The notes under the pieces were generated by a model. It had not been told where the DNA came from. It ran no database searches and worked only from the letters and a program-made list of their open reading frames with translations. The translations under genes were made by a program, and so were the position numbers. From Maylandia zebra (Eukaryota; Chordata; Actinopteri; Cichliformes; Cichlidae), in the NCBI RefSeq assembly GCF_041146795.1, contig NC_135175.1, positions 27,249,075-27,313,074 on the forward strand: 64,000 nt of DNA, read 5' to 3'. Below are positions 47,053 through 58,407 of the stretch, piece by piece (positions within the stretch are counted from its first letter, which is position 1; each line of letters opens with the position of its first letter).

Positions 47053-50000
47053 CTGACAACATGCAACAAATACAGCATGAATTGCTGTTCCTTCAGGAAG
47101 AGAGAATAAAATATGTGAAAGATACACAGAAGGTCAGGGCAGAGACAAAATGGGCCATTGGGCGCAAATGAAAAAGTCTCCCAACCGTACCTCACAAACA
47201 TGGTGAGCTATACAGCTAGATGCTTTGCAAAGTTAAGCATGTTAACAAAGAATAGGTAAGCAGGTAAGCATCCTGTGAATTCACAGCGTTACGTGTCTTA
47301 CCTCCTGCGTGCTCTAAGCAAGAAACACCCAGACCAGCACACAGTATTTTCAATAAATAGAGCGGGCCTGAAGTGGACTGTCCTCTATTTAGTGTTAAAT
47401 GTGAGAAAGGATATCCTCAGACTATATCCTGACTTTGTGTTTGTTTTGAGTTTGTTTATGGTCATTTTGTGTCCTTCTTCTATCTACGTCAACTCATACT
47501 CTTTTTGTGCAGATTACTACAGCAGTTTATTAATTTTCTAACGAGGCTGAAGGGGAAATAAAACTAAATGCAAAACACAGGAGACAAACAACCACAAAAC
47601 AAAAACAGGAAATATATTCAAATAAGGACAAACAGAACTCGAGTGAACTTAACAGAAGAGATGGAACGAGATGAGGAGATGAAGGGAAATACCAACGAGG
47701 CAAATAAAGCTGCAATAATGCATACAGTAAACAGAACTCAAATATAATGACACCTAAAGGCTAAAAGTGCTCAAGAGCAAAACAAAACCTAAACAAAACT
47801 AAAAAAAAAGAAACACAAAACTATTAAAGAACAAGAATTCAGCAAACCCTGCACGACTGTAGGATCTTGACATTTTCTCATAAATTTTGTGTCAGCATTT
47901 AATAAAATCACTGTTTACTTGCATTTTTAAATTTCTCAAATAAAAATGTAGGAAAATAATATTTTATTCTCAGTACTTTAAATGATTTGATTGCAGAACT
48001 ACTTTTTTTCACATATCACATATCCCATTTTATTAGCATTTAGTTCGTGTTTTTACATTTTACATGGTTGTTAACAGTCGTCTAACTCAAATTGCAGGAA
48101 CAGTTTGGGAGAGTATTGCCTGACTACTTCTCTTTCTGTGTAATCGGATCTAAATGGGTGCTTGTTTGTTTATACAAGTCAAAGTTCTTCCCAGGTTCAT
48201 CAGACCTACAGACCATGTAGGTCATTTACCCCCCATCGATCTGACAGCTAAATGTAACAGCAGCTGGGTGCACAGCCCCATGACTGCTGCTCCTGCCATG
48301 CTGAGAGGTTATCTCTAAGAGTGAAGCCAGGGGTGATGCTCATTTATTTTGTACTCAGCAGAGTCACGATGCTGGTGTAGATTCTTTGCAGTGATGAGCG
48401 GCGACAGATTCAATTTCATGTCTGAAACTCTCAGTGCTCGTTTTGACCGACGCTCGGCCTGTTAGACGGCTCACTGAGAGAAAACTCCTCTGCGTCTGTG
48501 TCTCTGGAATATCATTTTTAGGGCTTGGTTGGTTAGAGGATTTGTATAAAAAGGTTTCGTCGTGACCAACTTCAGGATATGCAGATGAGATCCAGCAAGT
48601 TCAAGTGACAGTTTGAGTGCAGCTTTAGCTTAAGGGCTTAAGTTAACCGTGGCTCATATGACCCAGAATAATCGTGCAAGAATTTTAATAAGTCTGTGGG
48701 TATTACCAAAACAGGCTTTAACACTCAGCTAACTTCTCGAGGAAGTTGGCTTCAGTTTCAGATTACTGCCTGCTAGATTAGTTAGTTGTTTCCATACAGC
48801 TCTCATCACATAATCAGTCATTTCTTTCCTAATGTCTTGCAGGTGTCTCACTGCAGTTGGCGTGCTTGCTGCAAAATAATTTACTGTGTGCTGATTTCCC
48901 TCAAATCAATCTTTTAACAGTTCCTCCCATTCTCCTCATCCATTAGAGGATGTCATTAAGACACGTGGAAACTGATGAGGGCTCCTTCAGTTCTCAGCTC
49001 TTCCTCAAAGTGCTAATCTGGCAGCATTACATCACCCCTCAGGCTCAGAGTCAGAGTGTGGAAAGCTGTCCAGTCAGTCTGTCTACTCGGTGAAGCATGA
49101 CCATGGTGTTTTTTCAAGTAATTTTTCAAAGAAAACAAAGGGAAACATCTGCATTTGCAGAGCAATGATAAAGCTGGTAACGATTTCTAGTCAACAGGAA
49201 GAGAGAGAAGAGAGAGAAGTGGTCTTTGTATAGCAGACATGAACGCCATCTGTTTGTCCTGATTGTCAATTATGAGGCCCCTGCTGCTGTGGTATCCTCT
49301 GAATGGCCAGCACATTAGCCAGCTGAAAAGCCTCACTTCTTTTTAACCCGTACTCTGTGTCCTGTTTAAGACCGCTGCCATTTTTTTCTCCTCATGTGCA
49401 GGGCAAAGTATTATTTTAATCCTGAGTATAAGCTGCCCCTAATTAGAAAGATGTGTGATAGTCGGGCTGGATATGAATGACGGGGCTCGTGAAAGTTGTG
49501 TTGGGGAGATACTACAGTGAGACTCCTTATCTGAGAGTACCCACCTTGTGCAGGTGTTTCTTTCTCTCCTCTTTGTCCTCCATGTAGCGGATGCCAGGCG
49601 GCAGGTACCAGAAGCAGACGTTGGTGTGCTGAGGCTGAGGGGACACACAGACAACAAGATATCAGAGGAATAAACTGAGGAAAAACAAACAGCGACTGAG
49701 TGCAGTTGTATAAAAAAAAATAATTTAAAAAAATGCTGATTTATCTTGGCGTTCACGAGAGTAATGATTACTCATAAGCCCATTAAATTTTAGAGCAGGT
49801 CTTGGTGTGCATATCTTTAAAACTTCAAAATGACCCTGGTGCAGAATATGTTCTACTTTTTTATGTAATGGCGAATTATGAATTTAATTATATATGACAA
49901 AGTAAAAAAAATATAGTAGGCAGGGCCAGACAGCAGAGGTGATATAATTTAGCACTAACCAATTCTGAAAATTAAGGATTCAACATGGATGAGGCGGCTA

Positions 50001-53000
50001 TGTCCATCTTTTATATACAGTCTGTGTGCGTATTACATATACCTACACCTTTATACACGCAGTTTAAACATGGTATACAGCCGTTTTGTAGAATTCAAAG
50101 CTATTCATGCCTAAAATCCTGCAGAAATCTTATGACATTAAAATGCTTGTATCCTAAGCCAAACTGATTTTGAATGAAAATGCTGATTTGCATCCCAGAG
50201 CAACAATCCAATATGAGTTCACAGCATCGGACAGGTAGCGTGCCTTCTGTCACTAGATGTCTGAAAGCTCCTCACAGTGCTATTTTCTGGCACCCGAATC
50301 CCTGCAAGAACTCCCCGCCTGCCTGTCTGCATAAGAGCGGAAGGGCATTCATTACCAACAGCTGACTAACCATGCACACCAGCCTCATTTATACAGCTGG
50401 GCTGGTTTGGCTGTAGTATATTCAACATCAGATTGATGTAATGGCTCAATGGAAGGCACAGACAAGTGAGCACCTGGGCCATTGCCCAGAGGACTTGGCT
50501 TTTTCTCATCCCCCTCTGGGTTATGATGCTCATAGCCTTTTTGGGGCTCAGCAGGAAAACAATAAGGCTTGAAACATTAAAGAGCTTTCATAATAAATTA
50601 CCCCATGTGTCCAAGCACCCCTTTCATAAGAGAGTTTTCTTCATACCCACATATGTTTGTGTTGTACTTCAGTTTAGTGCAGGATATTTCAGACACCACG
50701 CTATTCATATGCATATGAGCAATTATGGGCCGTTATGCTATTCATTAAACATAATAGCAGCACATTACACTGGCATCTGGAGGTAAAAATGGCATTCATC
50801 CAACTCAAAGCCAGAACACTCTGCATGGAAATCAAGTCAGCAATAATGACACTGAGGAAAAAGGAGCGACATGGGCTAATGTCAGCTACTTTTCCATGAT
50901 TGTGTGACTGCAGATGAATTATCCTTTAGAGAGAGTGAAAGATGAATGTGAACATACTTTGCCATCAAAGACCATCTCGTATCCTTCCCTGTCTTTAATC
51001 TTGTTGTAGAGGTACTCGGACAGCTCCAGACACTTGTCAATCTGAGCCTCGAACCCAATGGTGCCCTGTCAAAGAAAAGATGTTTATCTGTAATTGCTCA
51101 AACTCCACAGCAGTATATAAATTTATTATATAGTATAGAGAACATTTGGCTTTGGGCTTCATCAGGGTCAATCTAAAACGTGTTACATATGCAGCCAAAT
51201 GCATTTTAGCCAATGAGTGACCAACAAGGATAGGTTGAATATTTGACCATGTGATTTAAATCTGGTCATCTGGTCCCTGGAAATGGGGCCTGTGTGGCAT
51301 CTTATTTGGTCCATAAAACTTAAAAGTGGTGCTTTCCCCCCACCTGATGTCACATATCCACGACACAAGACACTTTCAAACAATAAATAAATACTGAATT
51401 AATATATATTAGTATATAGATTAAAGTATAAAAGCAATTTTAAAATGACAACAAACAAATAAAAGACATTTAGAAGTTGCTGTAGGATCTCAGAGTTTGT
51501 CCTCTTCTCCGAAATTAAACTCAGTTTCCGTCATTTAATTTATCTGACGTCCATAATTCAAAATTTCAGGTTTTTATTTTTAGTTTTGACTTAATAACTC
51601 ACAAAGTTTTTCTCTGAGTTTTGACACATTTTCTTAGAAGGGTGAATGACTGAAATTTTGAGAAGCTTTCATATATAATCTATGCATAAGAAATTTTTTT
51701 TAAAAATGCATTAATATAATATAGCAGAGCCAAAACGAAGATGAAAAGTGAAACAAGTGGAAGCAGCTTAATTAACTGAAAAGAGAGAAAGCATTTGCAA
51801 CAGTCTGACAACAGCTGGATTAGCTTAATGACAGCCAGCATCAGCTGATGGTTCATCTGATACTCTTCTAACCATTAGTCTGACAAATCTTGCACAAGAT
51901 GCACTTTTTAAGACAGTTTAACATCCTTAAATCTGCAAGCTGCTTTGCAACACATCTGGATCCACAGCTCTTCCTTTTCTAGCTGTGTCTGACTTAACAG
52001 TATGGCTGTTGTTATTTATTTCTGCTCTGTAGCAGCATGCCATCACTTTATCAATCAAAGGTGAGGTCTTGCTGCTGCTCTCCCTGCCTCTAGCTTTCCA
52101 TGTAACGATGCAGAAGGCCAAGGAGGTCCCAGAACAGACCCATGCTGCCAAATATATACATTTTTGCAGACGGTACACCAATCTTCATTGATTATAGTGT
52201 TCTAGCATATTATTATTATTTATACCCTATTAATAGCTGCTTACAATCATCAAACTTTATATTTATATTTATATTTATATTTATATTTATATTTATATTT
52301 ATATTACCTTAGCTCTCCACATGAGCCACAGCTTGAAGATGTCCACATGACGTCCACACTGCAGCGCCTTGTCTCCGGTGTCGTAAGAAAGATCGTAGTG
52401 TTTGTCCTGCTGGAATAGGTAGCAGGCGTGCATCTGGTTGCAGTTCTGCATAAGACCCTGTGAAGTGAGAGCCAGAGCATTTACAGAATCACCTCAATAA
52501 ACAAAAGCAGGAACACGCAGCATGGGGCTGAGAATTTGAGGCCTACCTCCTCTCTGACCAGCAGGGCAGAACACTGCAGAGGGACGGACATCATTTTGTG
52601 TGGATTCCATGTGACTGAATTGGCCCTGCAGTTTAAAAAAAAACAAAACAAAAAGAACCAACCATCATTCAACGTTATATCAAATGCTCATTAGCTTGTA
52701 ATATTTGCCCATTTGGGGCCAAACCGCATAAAACAGTTACTTGCCTCTCAACTCCGTCCAGCTTCCACCTGTGTCTCCTGGACATGAGCAGACTTCCTCC
52801 CCATGCTCCCTGAAACACGAGGAGATGAAAGACATTAGCATCCACATTTAATAAACCATCCATGTATAAAACTGATAGTGAAATCCTGACGCGTCTTAAG
52901 AAAAATGAACTGTCTCAGTCTTTCCACAATACAAAGAAGTACTGCTGTAGTAAATAAAAAAACCTCAGCACTGCTCCTTGTGGTTAAACTTTCAAAAATT

Positions 53001-53406
53001 AAGTCTGAGCACAAAATGACAGACATCATACTGGCAGCTCATTACCCGAACTTTGTGCCATAAGTTTAAAAAAAGAATTGCTGTTTTAATTAATACAAAA
53101 TGTTTTTTTTTTACTGTAAAAAAAATTTCTATCCGATTTCCTGTCATTTAATGGTTTGTGTACTACTGACTTCATCCACTCACACAGTAAATACTCCAAC
53201 ATGTATGCCAAGCTCCTCTGCATTTTTCCTATTTTGCAAAGCCATCTACAATGCCTGATTAGACACCTGGGTGGGCCAATTTTGGCCCCCTGGCCACATG
53301 TTTAACACTCCAGCACTAAAGCCTTTGATTTCTGTAGAAGTTCTGCCAACTAGCCAAACCTCATTTAATATTTAAGCTTTAAAAACACAACAGGGACTAT
53401 TTTTGT

Positions 53407-53487
<81 letters not shown>

Positions 53488-54238
53488 GTAGTATTAGTAC
53501 ACTTTAATATCACTGTTTTGTCTATGAATATATACACTGCATCTGTTCAAGTGCTTCCTAATGAATATATCTAATCAGCCAATCACATGGCAACATCTGA
53601 GTGATGTGGTCATGGACACTGACATGGTCAAGACGACCTGCTGAAGCTCAAACTGAGCATCAAAATGGGGAAGAAAGGTGATTTAACTGATGTGGGATGG
53701 TTGTTGGAGTCAGACTCAGTAATTCAGAAACTGCTGTTTTATCAGGATTTTCTTACACAACCATTTCTAAGGTTTAAAGAGAATGGCCGGAAAAAGCAAA
53801 AATATCCGGTGTCAGAGGTCTTAACGGAATGGCCACACTGCAGATACGAAGGCAAGAGTAACTCTAATAATTATTCGTTATAACCAAAGTATGAAGCAGA
53901 GCATCTCTGAATGCACAACTTTGACTTTTTGTCACCAGATCTCAATCTAATAGGGACCTCTGGGATGGAGTGAAATGGGAAATTAGCAGCATGGATGTCG
54001 AGACAACAAATCTGCAGCAACTGTGCAATGGTGTGATGTCAAAAGGGACCAACACCCCTGAGGAGCGTGTCCAGCACCTCGCTAAATCTATGTTTGGAAG
54101 AATTAAGGCAGACCTGAGGGCAAAAAGGGGACCAAAGGTGTACCACATAAAGTGCATTAATAAGTGAGTATATGTCTTTCTGGGAGCTGTAGCTAGAAAA
54201 TTTAGCAGATAAACCAATGAAAATGATTAACAATCACA

Positions 54239-54277
<39 letters not shown>

Positions 54278-57200
54278 TTTTTTTACCCATCTCAGCTAGT
54301 TGAGGGATGACAGACAAGGCCATTTATTGCTCTTAATAGAGGTGTCCCCCTGTCAGGACTAAATCACTTTCATTAAGAGATAGAGTTCCTTCAGTGAGAC
54401 GGCCCATGATGGTAAAGTCAGGGGAGGAGATGATTTACAGCCTCTGTTCCAGTTTTTCTAATCTCCAGTGTTAGATAGGAAATGGCGCGCTCTCTATCTG
54501 GGTCAACCGCAAGCAGTTAGAGGCGAGACAGACATAATAGATTTGTCAAACTCAGAGGTGAGCTCTTTGCTTCTGTGTATGCCTCCATTAAAATCCCTCT
54601 TGTGCACAAACACTCCAAAAATCCCACATGTGAAAGGTCAATATGACACTTTAAATGAATCAGGAAGCTTTACTCACATCCACGTGCATCCAGATGTTGT
54701 ACTTTTTGCAAATGTCAGAAATGGCAATGAGGGGGTCAAAAGCTCCGTACACTGTTGTCCCAGCAGTCGCACTTACGAAGAAAGGTACAAAACCCTGCAC
54801 AAGAGCAACCAAAATACTGCATATGAGGCCGTTATGTTGTTACAATATGTTCCCAAATTTCCCTCATCATCTCTGCAGTTTCAGTCGAGCGCACCCCATA
54901 AAATCAAAACTGTATGAAGTCATATCTGTCTATTTATAGCAGGGTAATAAATGTACATCATCTTACCTTCTGTTTTGCCTCCAGTATTCGCCTCTCAAGG
55001 TCAGCTGGGATCAATTTACCGCTGCAAAGGGAAAACAAGCTTTAGTTGGCTTTAAAGTTGTTTGTCATACTGTCAGTGGGCAAAGAAGGCCTCTACCTTA
55101 AAAACAAAAGGCAACACAGGAACAGAAATACAGAAAATATAAGTGCAAGTATTGCATTTGAAATTCTACTTAAAGGGACAGGACAGCGTCGGCACCAGAG
55201 CACATGGAGTGGATGGGCAACTAACTTTGACAGGGAGGCATAAGACTTGACTTACTCTGGTATTTAACCTAATAATTAACACTGGCGTGATTGTTACTAC
55301 AACATTTGAGGTATTAAACTTTTTTATTGCCAAATTTTATTGCTTAATTTTACTTTTAGTTCTAAATGCCAGTAGAATTCAGCTTAGGGGGCACAGTGAC
55401 CTTTATGGATGGACTTGGACCCCCAGAGCCCATAATGCTCACACTGCGACTATACAAGCCAAAGTCCACCCGCTCATCCATTTTCTTCCAGGCACGCTGT
55501 AAACATTAATGTCACCTCTCTTGACTTTAATGTTTAATGTTAGCTACTGCTTCCGTTGGTTGGGGAATGTGAGCAATGGAAACAGTTTTGTAGGTTATTC
55601 GGTTGACCTATTCACGATTACTTGAAAGAGACAATGCTGATACTCTGTTTGATGCTCTTAATGCCTCGAGGAGAGTTCCATCAGATTCAAGAGGTAGACA
55701 TCTCTCCAAAACTGAGCACAAAACAGATAAGATGGATAAAGTGAAACACAGATGAGAGGGAGAAAACAATATAAATGTAATTTTGGGAGGAACTGTCCCT
55801 TTAAGTACAACTATAAGCAGTAATATATAAAGGATTTCATATCATATTATAAGGTTACAAATAGTCATGAGTCATTGTTAAGTATTGTAGTTACACATCA
55901 TTGAGTGTTTTCCAGTCTAGGGTTTGGATTTCTTTTAAAGGGTCACAAGATGAAATATAAATTTGAATCCTAAGCTGAACAGGAGAGACACATCTTTACT
56001 GTTACTTGTGAACATTATCAGGTCTTTAGGCCTTATTGGTTTGGGTAAAACAAGTTTGTGAAGATTAGAAGGCTGTAGTGTTTCTCCACAATAATACAAT
56101 AATAACTGTTTCTATATCGAGTGTTTTTAACATCAAAAACAATGAATATGCCTCATGGTTTAACTGAAGTATGATGCACGACTGAAGCCAGTTTTACCTT
56201 TGATCTGCTTTGATGCAGATCACGCTTTCGGTCCCAATGCCGAGAGCTGCTGCACCTTTTTTGATTGAAAAATGGCTCTAAGAGTTGAAGACAAGGGGGG
56301 AAAAAAAGATAATGAGTGACCGGATCCGTAAATATGTACGTCTTATGACAGATTTGTTTGTAATTTCATTGCTTTTTTCCTCACAGCATCTTTCAGCTGT
56401 CCTTTAAAGATGCACACCAGTCACCTCGTGTCCTTCTGCATGCGACGTGCATAATGTCAGCTTTTTATCAGCAGCGGTGGAGTTAAAGTGACACGTAGTC
56501 ACACATCAAGCACAGCCACAGTTACCATGAGATCTTTTTTGTGTTATTCTAGCAGCTGAAAGATACATTTTTTGACATTTGACTTAAAGAAATGTCCAAA
56601 TAGTGTTCAGTGTTCACCGTTTGAGCCAAGCAGACATACACTGACGATGCCGTGAGGAATCGGATTTTAAACACGGATGCCTACATGTTCGGATGTGAAG
56701 GCCACCAGTCTGGGAACGGATGACATTCCCTTCTCTTTCACCTCAGGGAACATCTTGAAGCGGGCCAGCAGCATGGCGTACATGTTAGAAATAGCACCAC
56801 CTGGAGGACAGACAGGATTGAGTTAGGGACGTGTCTCCAGGGAGTGATGCAGGGTTTCTAAACGATTGCTCCCTTATTCTCAAGGAGCTGCCACAGTAGA
56901 TAGCTCTGCATGTTTACTGACACAACCCCAAAGGAATCGGTCTTCTCCTTGGATTGAACCACAAATCTTTTGCTTGTTAGGTAAATGTGTAAGCCAATAA
57001 ACTACTGATAAAAAAAAAAAGTAGGCTGCTACATTGTTTCAAGATGTCCATGTTCATGTAAAACAAACTTTTGTTCATCAAGAGCATATCAAGAAATGAC
57101 AAAGCATCCAAAATTGCATCTCGCTGTCCACAATGTCACAGCCAATCACAGGCTTTGTCAGTAAATTCTCCGATGATTGCCTCTCATTATGAAGTGCATG

Positions 57201-57329
57201 GGAGAAATTAAAGATTGGGGTGGGTGAGGGGGAGGGGGCTTAAACTGAAAATTATTTTATGCTAATTGGCTTTGAAACACGTTCCATTTATATCATCAAA
57301 ATGCAAATTGACACGTTACAACACACACA

Positions 57330-57379
<50 letters not shown>

Positions 57380-58373
57380 GCCAGTTCCATCTCCAGTCAA
57401 ACAGAGGGGTGTCAGAGCACTCTGCGTCACCTGCCATGCAGACATACCAGGAGAAAAAATGCCATCTCCTCGCCCATCCGGCCAGCCAATGATCTCCCTC
57501 ATCTTCTTCAGAGTGACGTACTCCAGCAGCACAAAGACAGGAGCTACCTCATAGGTGAACCTGCACGTTACACAAGACGCATCACATGGCGCTCGTTACA
57601 TGAACACGGTGCCATCGTGACTCATCAACAAATAAAAAGCTGCCATTAAACTGACATTATTTTTTAAAAATCTGAAGTTTGGACGTTTCAGGAAAGGAGG
57701 GTTGTCGTTGGCCTGTGCAGAGGTTCATTTAAAAAATGCTCAGATTCTGAGGTTGTCTGGAGGTTTCTGGCTTCACTTTTGAAGAAGTGCAGAATTACTG
57801 TCAATCGTGTGCACACATTTTAACAGCTCTGATGCATTCTCAAGTGTTTTCCATTTATATAGAAACACTTAAATGCACATGAAAATATTTTTTCAAGCCA
57901 AACACCCAAAATTTTACTGACAAAATGCACTCCTTTAATATTTTGAACTCCCACATTTTCATCATCCTGCTCCTATTTAAAACTTGCATCTCTGTTGTGT
58001 GCTCCCTAATATTTCTATATATATATATTTCTAAATATATTTTTGCATTAAGATATTGGCTGTATTCATTTGAACCTCCCTCCACTGTAAACAGCAGGTT
58101 TACTTTTCATTTCCTCACAGTTGCCAAAAGAGTTTATCTCCCCCAAAACACACATGTGAAATTAGCTCCAGATTAGTCTGAATTTAATTTCAGAGCTAAT
58201 TTTCTCCTCTTGAATCCCCAGGAGGATCAGAGGTGAAGGGGGGGCGGAGGGGGGGGGGGGGGGGGGGGGGATAAAAGGCTGAGGGGGAAGAGGGGGGAGC
58301 CTTGTGGGTGCAAGGAGGGGGCTGAGGGGTGGGGGCCTGCCTTTCATTTCACCCCTTTTCATTTGCCATGACT

Positions 58374-58407
<34 letters not shown>

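Larger units (their letters stand above)
47053..52307 (-). other. gad2: gad2 introns 15, 14 and 13 (47053-49544, 49635-50957, 51066-52307)
   Basis: Intronic DNA of ordinary composition. Intron 15 has an A-rich stretch at 47550-47840. Intron 14 has a repeat fragment and a homeodomain/POU-site-rich segment at 50700-50775. Intron 13 ends (on the plus strand) in the hexamer repeat. No extra exon is needed by the reading frame. Confidence 0.6.
52810..56197 (-). other. gad2: gad2 introns 10, 9 and 8 (52810-54677, 54795-54966, 55022-56197)
   Basis: Intron 10 contains the CA tract, the deleted Tc1-like element and the GT tract. Intron 8 has no recognisable repeat apart from AT-rich stretches. Confidence 0.6.

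Noticed and set aside
57259..57649. Open frames with poly-(Thr-His) runs
   Set aside because: They are produced by the CA microsatellite in gad2 intron 6. The end of one frame is antisense to exon 6.
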